The notes under the pieces are model-generated. The model had not been told where the DNA came from and did no database searches. It saw only the letters and a list, made by a program, of their open reading frames with translations. From CAYWMP01 sp964459445 (GTDB lineage: Bacteria; Desulfobacterota; DSM-4660; Desulfatiglandales; HGW-15), in assembly GCA_964459445.1 (NCBI GenBank), contig CAYWMP010000103.1, positions 1 to 21,125 on the forward strand: a DNA stretch of 21,125 bases. Reading direction: 5' to 3'. Shown in pieces: positions 1 to 6,618 of this stretch. Within the stretch, counting starts at the first letter, position 1. Each line of letters starts with the position of its first letter. A program made the position numbers and the translations under genes.

Positions 1-125
1 GTAAGGGTAGGTGGGCATGCGAAGCTCTTCACACATTGACACTGCGTCGCTATATGCCTATACTTCGCCCAAAAGACCCCGGAAAGATACCTGAAGCATT
101 TAATATTTCAGAAAGGAAAAGGAAC

Positions 126-1208
126 ATGACACTAAGACTGGTTGGTATTGGCGGCCTGGGATTGATGTTGAGCCCTTCAGCGCGGCATTTGAAAGCAGAC
201 GGACCGGCACGATTTATTCGCCTGCATGACAGGGGAACACAAGATGCACGACGCGACGCCTGCCGAAGGGCATGGGAAAAACATGGCTCTCAACTGGTCC
301 CTGATTATAATAGCCTGATCGGCGAAGGTGACTTTGACGGTATCGTGATTTGTGCGGGGAAAAATGGTGATGACTGTGAAATCATGCGGTCCATTGTCCC
401 ATTGATGAGCAAAGGAAGTACTGGGCGACCCTTTGTTCTCCATCTATCCACGGTGAGTTCGGGATTTGTGGACGCGGCCCATAGTTATATCCAATCAAAA
501 GGTTTCGAGTACTCGAACTATCCGCTCACGGGCGGTCCTGTGGGGGCTGATACGGCGACTATGTTGATACTCGCAAGCGGCAAGGCGTCTCTTTACAGGG
601 AACTTGAACCAACCTTGCAGACAATCGGCAATCCAAGATACTTTGGAGAAAGCGTCACGGCAGGGGCTGATGTGAAACTCATCGGTCAACTGATGGTGTT
701 CAATGGGCTAATGGGTATTACTTCCGCAGCCGCCTTGAAAGCTGAATGCTTTGGGGAAGATCTCGTGGGAACCGAACAGACCGAGTTTTTCGAATTTCTT
801 AACAAAGGCGCAGGAGGAACGCGCCAGTGGGATGTAGGCCTCAGTAAGGGCATCCGGGACAATGTGTGGGATCAAGGCTTTATGATTCACCATGCCGTAG
901 TAGATGCAATTTATGCCGCGGAACTTCTTAAAACAAGAGGCCTGCCGGCACTTTCAATTATGCCCATGTTAACTGTAGCCCTATCATTTGCCTATTTGTT
1001 GAATAAATATGAGGAAGCACCACTTGCAACCCATGCCATTGCAAGGGAGATGCAAAAAGCAAACTCAGAGGATATCGATCGGTTTGTGAAAAAAAATCTT
1101 GCATTTCCGGATGTGGAACAGGGTATCAGAAATTGCATCGAGGTGTTACCGTCGAAGGTTAGGGCGTCGGTTTTGCTGAGCGTGGATGCAAATAGCTTTG
1201 GTTCCTAA
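126..1208 (+). CDS. NAD(P)-binding beta-hydroxyacid dehydrogenase-like protein (6PGDH / 3-hydroxyisobutyrate dehydrogenase family)
   Basis: This is a 360-residue protein. The N-terminus is a Rossmann fold with the dinucleotide loop G7-x-G9-x-x-G12 (VGIGGLG). It is followed by a VICAGKN segment and an LHLSTVSSG segment matching the substrate-contact strand of 3-hydroxyisobutyrate dehydrogenases. The expected catalytic lysine is in GADVKLIGQL, but the residue four positions on is Gln where the family usually has Asn, so the substrate may be unusual. The all-helical C-terminal half fits the family's second domain. I chose the ATG at 126 because AGGAAAAGGA lies just upstream; an in-frame upstream ATG at 36 would add 30 residues with no matching motif. 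The neighbouring genes do not suggest a pathway. The family call is fairly safe; the substrate is unknown. Confidence 0.75.
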   Translation: MTLRLVGIGGLGLMLSPSARHLKADGPARFIRLHDRGTQDARRDACRRAWEKHGSQLVPDYNSLIGEGDFDGIVICAGKNGDDCEIMRSIVPLMSKGSTGRPFVLHLSTVSSGFVDAAHSYIQSKGFEYSNYPLTGGPVGADTATMLILASGKASLYRELEPTLQTIGNPRYFGESVTAGADVKLIGQLMVFNGLMGITSAAALKAECFGEDLVGTEQTEFFEFLNKGAGGTRQWDVGLSKGIRDNVWDQGFMIHHAVVDAIYAAELLKTRGLPALSIMPMLTVALSFAYLLNKYEEAPLATHAIAREMQKANSEDIDRFVKKNLAFPDVEQGIRNCIEVLPSKVRASVLLSVDANSFGS

Positions 1209-1251
1209 GATCCTTTGCGGAATAACACCCGCCCCAATTGCAGCTTCGGCT

Positions 1252-1410
1252 TTAGATTCGATCACACCGAATATAGGCCAGCTGTTCCTCTATTTCATCG
1301 GTGATATCTTCGGGTTTAAGAGGTCTCTCAAGGCCGCAAGACCTGCAGCACATGAATATCCCCGCTCACCTTTTAACCAATACTATCCTGCCGCCGCAAT
1401 TACATTTCAT
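1252..1410 (-). CDS. Small cysteine-rich selenoprotein with in-frame TGA
   Basis: Read from the ATG at 1410 to the TAA at 1252-1254, this frame encodes 52 residues with one internal TGA at 1366-1368 (residue 15). The protein has C3-x-C5-G-G, then Sec15, then C21-C22-x-x-C25-G, and ends in an acidic helix-like stretch and IRCDRI. From memory this resembles the family annotated as dual CXXC motif small (seleno)protein in deltaproteobacteria, in which the TGA position is Cys or Sec. A hairpin 22 nt after the TGA fits a bacterial SECIS. A weak GAAGAG lies 7 nt before the start. The gene is convergent with the dehydrogenase gene and antisense to the region upstream of map. The exact function is unknown; a metal-binding or redox role is likely from the cysteines. 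Without TGA decoding, no product longer than 14 residues is made. Confidence 0.72.
1333..1349 (-). promoter_or_regulatory. Probable bacterial SECIS hairpin
   Basis: On the - strand GCTGCA (1349-1344) pairs with TGCGGC (1338-1333), including one G-U pair, around the loop GGUCU (1343-1339). The loop starts 22 nt after the TGA, inside the 16-37 nt range described for bacterial SECIS elements. UGCAGGUCU matches, from memory, the apical stem-loop of the E. coli fdhF SECIS recognised by SelB. Confidence 0.68.
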
Positions 1411-1743
1411 AGTAAATCTCTTCCATCGGCTTCCAGATAAAGATTTTGGACTGCGTTATCGGTCGATTTTCTCGACGACGCACCATCTATGTACGCCTTA
1501 CTCGAAAATGTCTCTCTGGCCTTGCCAAAATCATTATCTGAAACCCTATAGATTCAACAATGGCCTACAGGCTGATTAACTATGACAACTATCATTCAAT
1601 GTCCATGCCATATCTTGCTAAAATGTCCCCTTTGCCGACGAGAAGAGGGTTCCAATCCAGATACGAATTAAGCTACGTAACCGATCAAGCATCATTTATC
1701 AAGAAGCATTCGAAGATATGCGTCTGCGGCGGTCTTCAATGGA
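1411..1743. other. Stretch without a confident gene
   Basis: Short open frames occur on both strands, but none has a recognisable domain or a good ribosome-binding site. The most notable is a - strand frame whose stop overlaps the start of the small selenoprotein gene as ATGA (see findings). Confidence 0.4.
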
Positions 1744-1772
1744 TTGAATTGGAATTGCGGTTCTGTTATAGT
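1744..1772 (+). promoter_or_regulatory. Sigma-70-type promoter upstream of map
   Basis: TTGAAT at 1744-1749 and TATAGT at 1767-1772 are separated by exactly 17 nt. Transcription would start near 1779, giving a leader of about 75 nt before the methionine aminopeptidase start. Confidence 0.5.
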
Positions 1773-1854
1773 TCACGGGCGCTAATGCGATGAGAATCCA
1801 ATCAGATAAGACATACCTGTGAAGCAAAAAAAATGGAATCGGAGTTCATGCGAC

Positions 1855-2766
1855 ATGTTGATGAAGGATAAGGCTCTGAAGGTCGGACGCAATGATCCCT
1901 GTCCCTGCGGGAGCGGGCTAAAATACAAGAAATGCTGTCTCGGTAAAGACAAAACAAATTTCGAAGACATTAAAAAAAGATACCTCCAGCAGCATAATAT
2001 TCGGGTCAAGGAACAGGAAGATGTGGAAGCCATAATCAAGGCCGGGCGAATCGCTTTGGATACTCTGGATCTTGTGGAGAAGCATGTTGAACCGGGGATA
2101 TCCACGGAAGAAATCAACACGATTGTCCACGAATTCACGATTCAAAACGGGGCGGTGCCGGCCCCATTAAATTATCGGGGCTTTCCAAAAAGCGTCTGCG
2201 TGTCTGTAAATGAAGAGATTTGTCACGGTATACCCGGCGATCGTGTCCTAAAAGAGGGGGATATCGCCAATATCGATGTGACTCCGATATTGGACGGGTA
2301 CTATGCTGACACCAGTAAGACCTTTTTCGTCGGCAAACCGGAGCCCGATGCCCACAGGATAGTCCATGTTGCCAGAGAAAGCCTGAAGGCCGGGATAGCC
2401 ATGGTCAAACCGGGGAATAGGGTAGGGGATATCGGTTGGGCTATACAAAAGTATGCGGAGGGCGCGGGTTGTTCGGTTGTGAGAGAATTTGTCGGGCATG
2501 GCGTTGGGTTTGATTTCCATGAAGCCCCTCAAATTCCCCATTTCGGTCAAAGGGGTAGAGGAGTCATCCTTATCCCAGGTATGGTGTTTACAATTGAGCC
2601 CATGATTAACCTTGGCAACAAAGATCTCCATATACTGGAAGACAATTGGACGGCGGTGACCAACGACGGATCTCTTTCCGCGCAATTTGAGCAGACAATT
2701 CTTGTTACAGAAAATGGGTACGAAAGCCTCACACCCTTTGGCCTTGACACCCCTCTTTACGGATAA
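1855..2766 (+). CDS. map: Type I methionine aminopeptidase with N-terminal SEC-C zinc motif
   Basis: This metalloprotease removes the initiator methionine from new proteins in the cytoplasm. The protein is 303 residues. The first ~30 carry a SEC-C motif (PCPCGSGLKYKKCC; C16, C18, C27, C28), a zinc-binding module also found at the SecA C-terminus. The catalytic pita-bread domain follows. The five metal ligands are visible: D141 and D152 (DVTPILDGYYAD), H215 (GHGVG), E248 (FTIEP) and E279 (QFEQT). I prefer the ATG at 1855, which has GGAG 10 nt upstream; ATG 1861 or GTG 1819 are alternatives. queG follows after 104 nt on the same strand and may be co-transcribed. The enzyme assignment is secure. 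Ribosome or nascent-chain docking by SEC-C is an inference. Confidence 0.95.
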   Translation: MLMKDKALKVGRNDPCPCGSGLKYKKCCLGKDKTNFEDIKKRYLQQHNIRVKEQEDVEAIIKAGRIALDTLDLVEKHVEPGISTEEINTIVHEFTIQNGAVPAPLNYRGFPKSVCVSVNEEICHGIPGDRVLKEGDIANIDVTPILDGYYADTSKTFFVGKPEPDAHRIVHVARESLKAGIAMVKPGNRVGDIGWAIQKYAEGAGCSVVREFVGHGVGFDFHEAPQIPHFGQRGRGVILIPGMVFTIEPMINLGNKDLHILEDNWTAVTNDGSLSAQFEQTILVTENGYESLTPFGLDTPLYG

Positions 2767-2870
2767 CCCCATTATTTGCCAGGACCCAAACGGGGGACGA
2801 TTTTCACAGCCTCCGTTCCTGCCAGTTGTTGCTTTCAGAATTAAGTGGTTTCTAATAGAGACAAAAAGAC

Positions 2871-3767
2871 GTGCTCACACCACTACTAAAAAAGGCAAAG
2901 GATATTGGATTTATTGCCGCGGGTTTTTCAAAGGCTGAGAAACCCATATTTTTTGACCAATTTATAACCCGCATATCCCAAGGAAAACATGCGGACATGA
3001 CATGGTTAGAGCGTCACAGGGATGTGCGGGAGAAACCTTCCAGACTTCTTGAGGGATGCAGGACCATCGTTTCCCTGGCCTATCCCTATTTTTCGGATAA
3101 ACCCTGTACGCCTGATGGCTACAGCGTCTCAAGGTATTCACAACCCTCAGAAAATGATTATCACGACAGACTGAAGGCGCTTTGCAGGCCCTTGGCCGAC
3201 ATGATAGGAGATATGCACAAGGGTGCTCGAACAAGGATATGCGTCGATTCGGCGCCCATTCTCGAAAGAAGCTATGCCTATTCTGCCGGCCTGGGTTTTA
3301 TTGGAAAGAACAATATGCTGATCATACCCGGACAGGGATCCTATTTCTATCTCGCAGAGATGTTGACGACTGCAAATTTGGCTTTTGAGGCGCCGGATAG
3401 GGTGATGATTCAGTGTGGGGAATGCATGCAATGCATAGAAGCCTGTCCTACCGGTGCATTGGAGGAGCCCTTCTCAATAGATGCATCAAAGTGTCTTTCC
3501 TATCTAACCATCGAGTCGCAAGATGAAATCGAAACCCAGACGGGCCACCTTATGGGTAATTGTTTTTTCGGATGTGACAGGTGTCAGGAGGCATGTCCCT
3601 TTAACAAAGGGGCGGACACATGTGATGTGATACTCCCGGAGACGGAAAAATTCCTCACTATGAACGAAAAAGAATTTAAGGAAAGGTACGGGAAATCCTC
3701 GCTTGCAAGGGCGGGGCTTCGTAAACTCAAAAGCAATCTCAGGGCAATAATTGCAAAACCATCATAG
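2871..3767 (+). CDS. queG: Epoxyqueuosine reductase QueG, short form
   Basis: QueG performs the last step of queuosine synthesis, reducing epoxyqueuosine in the tRNA anticodon with cobalamin and two [4Fe-4S] clusters. The 298-residue protein has the N-terminal cobalamin-dependent domain, with the proposed catalytic Asp at D126 in CVDSAPILERSYAYSAGLG. A ferredoxin-like part follows with CGECMQCIEACPTGAL and a second set, CFFGCDRCQEACPFN, giving the eight cluster cysteines. It is shorter than the ~380-residue E. coli enzyme because it lacks the C-terminal HEAT-like extension; shorter QueG forms are known in other bacteria. The start is a GTG at 2871 and has no strong ribosome-binding site. No other queuosine gene is in the window. 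Confidence 0.93.
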   Translation: MLTPLLKKAKDIGFIAAGFSKAEKPIFFDQFITRISQGKHADMTWLERHRDVREKPSRLLEGCRTIVSLAYPYFSDKPCTPDGYSVSRYSQPSENDYHDRLKALCRPLADMIGDMHKGARTRICVDSAPILERSYAYSAGLGFIGKNNMLIIPGQGSYFYLAEMLTTANLAFEAPDRVMIQCGECMQCIEACPTGALEEPFSIDASKCLSYLTIESQDEIETQTGHLMGNCFFGCDRCQEACPFNKGADTCDVILPETEKFLTMNEKEFKERYGKSSLARAGLRKLKSNLRAIIAKPS

Positions 3768-3812
3768 CGGATCAAAATCCTGTGGTGGTGATTCAAAAGA
3801 TTGAATGGGTCG

Positions 3813-4388
3813 TTAAGTTGACGCGGCCTTCTTCCCCAATTCAAAGGCCTGATCAAGGGTCTCAGGGTTTTCCTTCACGGCTTTTCTTTTCTCAAGGCCA
3901 CTCAACAGGAGACCTCCCTCATAACTCATATCAAGGGCATCGAAGAAATATCTCACTTCCAGTTCAACGCCCGAGAAAAGGTTTTTTCCCTTTGTGGCCC
4001 CCACGGCGATGAGGTAACCTCGTCCGTGGTCATAGGTTTTTCTCTCTTGAGGGGTTTTCTCGATCATCCTTTTAGACCACATGGCCTGGGATCGATCGAC
4101 GATTGCCTTTACTTGAGCCGTGAGCCCGTAGAAGAAGATCGGCGAAGCAAGAAAGACGACCTCGGCCTCCTCAAAAAGCGGATAGACAATTGTCATATCG
4201 TCTTTAAGCACGCACACCCCTGTTTCGTCACATCCCCCGCATTCGATGCACCCGGTCATGGTGAGATCCCGGGCGTACACGCGTACAATCTCGGCGCCTG
4301 CAGACTGAGCGCCTTCCAGGGCCTTGTCCAATAACTGATCCGTATTTCCGCCTTTGCGAGGACTTCCGTAAATACCCAATACTCTCAT
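3813..4388 (-). CDS. Iron-sulfur flavoprotein / NAD(P)H-dependent FMN oxidoreductase
   Basis: This 191-residue flavodoxin-fold protein has an FMN phosphate-binding loop at residues 7-16 (YGSPRKGGNT) and a later flavin-contact strand, SPIFFYGLTAQVKA. Residues 47-59 carry C47-x2-C50-x2-C53-x5-C59, the compact cysteine motif that binds [4Fe-4S] in iron-sulfur flavoproteins such as Isf of methanogens and anaerobes. These proteins pass electrons and have been linked to reduction of O2 and H2O2, which fits the rubrerythrin-like gene upstream on the same strand. GGAAAG sits 6 nt before the ATG at 4388; the ATG at 4394 lies directly against that site and is less likely. The physiological donor and acceptor cannot be told from sequence. 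Confidence 0.88.
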   Translation of the reverse strand: MRVLGIYGSPRKGGNTDQLLDKALEGAQSAGAEIVRVYARDLTMTGCIECGGCDETGVCVLKDDMTIVYPLFEEAEVVFLASPIFFYGLTAQVKAIVDRSQAMWSKRMIEKTPQERKTYDHGRGYLIAVGATKGKNLFSGVELEVRYFFDALDMSYEGGLLLSGLEKRKAVKENPETLDQAFELGKKAAST

Positions 4389-4505
4389 ATTCATCTTTCC
4401 AAGACCCACGCGACAATACCAATTTTGGCTTGTTGTGGGCGGTGTTTTTCTGTGAAGGCAGTTAGCGTGAATCTCCAAATGGGTCGGGGATTCACCGCAA
4501 TAGAA

Positions 4506-4691
4506 CTAAATTTCTTCCGGGGCACAGAGATGATTGTCACTTTGAGCCGCGCGACCACAATTCTTGCAGACAAACCGTGCATTTTCCAGGAGCTTTTTAT
4601 AGTCATTCAGATTCGTTTGGACATACCCGATATTATGCAGATAGCAAAGGTGCTCCTCATGTCCCGGGTGTGGCATTTTGTCGTCAGCCAT
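4506..4691 (-). CDS. Small zinc-ribbon-like protein
   Basis: This 61-residue protein is preceded by a near-perfect AGGAGG site 8 nt before its ATG, so it is very likely translated. It contains C16, then a C42-x-x-C45-G-R pair and C56, with several histidines in the first 15 residues, suggesting a zinc or iron site. No signal peptide or membrane segment is visible. It lies between the rubrerythrin-like and iron-sulfur flavoprotein genes, all on the - strand, and may be part of that redox cluster. I do not recognise a named family with certainty; similar short Cys-rich proteins occur next to rubrerythrins in sulfate reducers, from memory. Confidence 0.78.
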   Translation of the reverse strand: MADDKMPHPGHEEHLCYLHNIGYVQTNLNDYKKLLENARFVCKNCGRAAQSDNHLCAPEEI

Positions 4692-4800
4692 GTATCAATC
4701 CTCCTCTTCAATAATTTCAACACACCATCTAACTGGAATTTGGTCAATTATCGCAGATCGAACCAATCGATTCCCCGCAAATCTGAAGATCAGGTGTCTT

Positions 4801-4857
4801 TACCCTCCTTCGCGAAAGTCCCCGATTCCCCTCGGGGGATGGCTGGCGAAGGCGGTA
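4801..4857. repeat. Long imperfect extragenic palindrome
   Basis: Outer arms TACC-CCTTCGC (4801-4813, with a small bulge) pair with GCGAAGG-GGTA (4846-4857). An inner ATTCCCC/GGGGGAT pair closes on a 2-nt loop near 4834. It lies between two - strand genes and has the look of a REP/PU-type element. Confidence 0.5.
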
Positions 4858-4892
4858 CCTTTCGAATCTCCCTTAGGAGCGTAGTAGGGTAC

Positions 4893-4917
4893 GCTTCGGA
4901 GGATTCCGCTCCGAAGC
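4893..4917. repeat. Perfect inverted repeat
   Basis: GCTTCGGA (4893-4900) and TCCGAAGC (4910-4917) form an 8-bp perfect stem with a 9-nt loop. It sits between the palindrome at 4801-4857 and the hairpin at 4929-4948. Confidence 0.5.
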
Positions 4918-4928
4918 AAGTGAATAAG

Positions 4929-4948
4929 CCACCAGCTCCTGCTGGTGG
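4929..4948 (-). terminator. Hairpin just after the rubrerythrin-like gene
   Basis: CCACCAGC (4929-4936), loop TCCT, GCTGGTGG (4941-4948) is a perfect 8-bp stem starting 5 nt after the stop codon of the rubrerythrin-like gene. The following tract on the - strand is CTTATT, a poor U-run, so it may stabilise mRNA or attenuate rather than fully terminate. Confidence 0.4.
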
Positions 4949-4952
4949 AGCT

Positions 4953-5420
4953 TCACATCTCCTTCATGAAAACGCTTTCGTAGGTCTTTTCTAATTTAGC
5001 GAGATGATTCTCCTCATCTTTTCGTAGCTTCTCAAACATCTCCCCCATAGGGGCTTCGCCACATTGTTCAGAGAATTTTTTATAGAAATCCGCGGAACGC
5101 TTTTCCTCATGAATGGCATGAATCATGACATCCTGGTCCGTTGCCCCGGCATCCAAGGGCTTTTCTGCTAACAAAAGGCTTAGGTTCATGCTCGGGCCTT
5201 CGTTCTCGCCTGCATCGTGAAGTGCAACCGTCTCCTCAAAAAAAGCCCTTTCCAAGGCATATTTGTGGCCCAATTCTTCGAGCGCCAGCTCCTTAACCAA
5301 ATCTTTGACACGGCGATCATCAATTTTCACATAGGCTGTTTTATATGTATCAATGCTCTTTGCTTCCATTTCTATCGCCATTTCCAGAGCTGCTTCTCGG
5401 GTGTAACAGACGTCTTCCAT
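4953..5420 (-). CDS. Rubrerythrin-like diiron ferritin-family protein
   Basis: This 155-residue four-helix protein has paired Glu/ExxH iron-binding motifs. Helix 1 carries the glutamates in AIEMEAKSI, helix 2 has EELGHK, helix 3 has IHEEKRS and helix 4 has DEENHLAK. It lacks the C-terminal rubredoxin domain of classical rubrerythrin, so it would need a separate electron donor. Rubrerythrins detoxify H2O2 in anaerobes, which fits the iron-sulfur flavoprotein gene downstream. The start is the ATG at 5420 with AAGGAGG 6-7 nt upstream; the longer frame from 5450 ignores that site. A strong sigma-70 promoter lies about 130 nt upstream. The family assignment is strong; peroxidase activity is inferred. 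Confidence 0.88.
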   Translation of the reverse strand: MEDVCYTREAALEMAIEMEAKSIDTYKTAYVKIDDRRVKDLVKELALEELGHKYALERAFFEETVALHDAGENEGPSMNLSLLLAEKPLDAGATDQDVMIHAIHEEKRSADFYKKFSEQCGEAPMGEMFEKLRKDEENHLAKLEKTYESVFMKEM

Positions 5421-5550
5421 TTGATTCCTCCTTATCAACCTTTCATTCATGCGGCAGTTTCAGACCTTTCCCTCTCACGCAGCCCGAAACGCCATCTCAT
5501 ATTTAGTAATATCGCCCAGCAACTAGACTAAGGTATTCAAAGCGGTCAGG

Positions 5551-5579
5551 ATTATAATTTAAAAACCAGTGTAGGACAA
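5551..5579 (-). promoter_or_regulatory. Sigma-70 promoter for the rubrerythrin-like gene
   Basis: Read on the - strand, TTGTCC (5579-5574) is followed after 17 nt by a perfect TATAAT (5556-5551). Initiation near 5544 would give a leader of about 125 nt before the ATG at 5420. Confidence 0.6.
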
Positions 5580-5607
5580 CTGATTAATTACTCGCCTCCG
5601 CCAGGAT

Positions 5608-5628
5608 TCCCTACGCATAAGCGAGGGA
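5608..5628 (-). terminator. Hairpin just after the rhodanese gene
   Basis: TCCCT-A-CGC (5608-5616), loop ATAA, GCG-AGGGA (5621-5628) forms an 8-bp stem with a single bulged A. It lies 4 nt after the distal TGA at 5633-5635 that ends the full-length rhodanese reading. It lacks a clear U-run. Its position fits the distal stop, not the first TGA at 5765. Confidence 0.42.
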
Positions 5629-5632
5629 AGCT

Positions 5633-6058
5633 TCACTTCTTGACGACCGGATGGCCCGCATCCACCCATTCTCGCCACCCCCCTTTGAGCGCGAAAACTC
5701 GCTTATACCCTGCTCTGATCAACATCACTGCCACACGGGCACTGGTCGCTTCGTCCTTTCAATCTCAGTAGAGGACAATCATCTTTTCCTTTGGATACTT
5801 TTGCAGCCAGGCCACTACATCTCTTGGGTCTTCTCGCAGAGCTCTGGTGATTTTGCGGTTACTCTTCGACCAGTTATTGTTTGAACGGACATCAATAAGT
5901 ATCAGGTCGTGGCTTCCCAGTAGTTTTTTGAGGCCATCAATACTGATTCTTGGAACTCCGGTATGGCTTTGGGTTTGGGCAAGCATATCGTTTGTTGAAA
6001 AACAAAAGAGGAATAGGATACCAAGGACGATGATAAAACGTGTTTTATTCATTTTCAT
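5633..6058 (-). CDS. Exported rhodanese with two in-frame TGA codons (putative Sec-x-Sec active site)
   Basis: The frame runs from ATG 6058 (or ATG 6052, better spaced from GAAGAG) to TGA 5633-5635 and encodes 141 residues if TGAs at 5765-5767 and 5759-5761 are read as selenocysteine 98 and 100. Residues 1-28 are a signal peptide ending near MLAQ. The rhodanese domain follows: LILIDVRSNNNWSKS, then IVLY-Sec-D-Sec-KDEATSARVA, then GYKRVFALKGGWREWVDAGHPV. Rhodaneses of this type normally read YCxCPNEATSARVA, so both TGAs replace active-site Cys codons, and the frame stays open and family-like for 41 codons after them. Conventional calling stops at 5765, before the catalytic loop. A likely role is periplasmic sulfur or selenium transfer, or thiol redox chemistry. 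The alternative is a pseudogene with two nonsense mutations. Confidence 0.78.
5726..5744 (-). promoter_or_regulatory. Candidate SECIS hairpin of the rhodanese gene
   Basis: UGCC (5741-5738) pairs with GGCA (5732-5729) around the loop CGUGU (5737-5733). The stem continues past a G-G mismatch with C-G and A-U pairs. The loop begins 27 nt after the first TGA and 21 nt after the second, both inside the usual SECIS window, with a G at loop position 2. The stem is short, so this is only suggestive. Confidence 0.4.
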
Positions 6059-6325
6059 CTCTTCACTTTTTTCAATTTCATGTAGGGTAAATGGATTCTA
6101 CACCAGAACATAACCACAGATCCGCGAATGGCAATGAACCCCTTTCAGCCCCTTTTCCCATCCCGTGAGAGTGCAATATTATCTGGATGGTGCTCATTTT
6201 AAGTAATCAACACCCTAAGGACTATCCCTGTTCACCAGCAGGGCACTAGATGTTAGGCGAAGACCCCTCCCATTTAGCGGAGAGATGATGCCCATTGATG
6301 GTGGAGCAAGGCTTGACTTAATCTC

Positions 6326-6355
6326 TTGACCTTCCTATTGGTGCATAGGTAGAAT
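6326..6355 (+). promoter_or_regulatory. Possible sigma-70 promoter for the lipoprotein gene
   Basis: TTGACC (6326-6331) and TAGAAT (6350-6355) are separated by 18 nt. If used, the leader before the ATG at 6619 is about 255 nt and includes the inverted repeats at 6363-6544. Confidence 0.35.
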
Positions 6356-6362
6356 TTATCCG

Positions 6363-6544
6363 CCTCCGCAGAAGACCAGGGGCTTCTCCGTAAGTGAATG
6401 CGCAAACATATTTAGGCTACGGCGCGATGTCGCCCCAAAATTGAGGCGGATAACCGCGTCGTAGCCGAAGGCGCCCGTCCTCCGCAGTAATCTGCTACGA
6501 AGGATGGAAAGACGGGTAACTAAAAGGGACCGCGGGATTACCCG
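6363..6544 (+). repeat. Cluster of nested inverted repeats, possible structured leader
   Basis: GGCTACGGCGCG (6415-6426) pairs with CGCGTCGTAGCC (6455-6466) over 12 bp with one G-U, enclosing an inner CGCC/GGCG stem. CCCGTC (near 6475) pairs with GACGGG (near 6511) around a GCAG-TAAT-CTGC hairpin. CGGGTAA (6513-6519) alternatively pairs with TTACCCG (6538-6544), so the last two stems compete. CCTCCGCAG occurs at both 6363 and 6479. I do not recognise a known riboswitch. Confidence 0.45.
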
Positions 6545-6618
6545 TGGGGCTCCAGATCAATTTTCGTTCCTGTGTTAATAGAAATAGATTGCTTCTTTTA
6601 GAAGCAGGGGGGGTGTTC

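Larger units (their letters stand above)
6059..6618. other. Gene-free stretch with inverted repeats and a possible promoter
   Basis: No credible coding frame is present. The left part (6059-6325) shows nothing clear. The right part holds a possible + strand promoter and the hairpin cluster listed separately, which together could form a long leader for the lipoprotein gene. Confidence 0.45.

Noticed and set aside
1560..1793. 77-residue + strand frame
   Set aside because: It runs through the map promoter, has no ribosome-binding site and no recognisable motif.
5765..6058. Rhodanese as a 97-residue truncated protein
   Set aside because: The shorter reading ends right before the catalytic loop, and the same frame continues with the rest of the domain after two TGAs, so the short form is a gene-calling artefact or, less likely, a pseudogene.
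6363..6544. Cyclic-di-GMP (GEMM) riboswitch
   Set aside because: The conserved GEMM core words such as GGGCAAAC and GACGCAAAG are absent.
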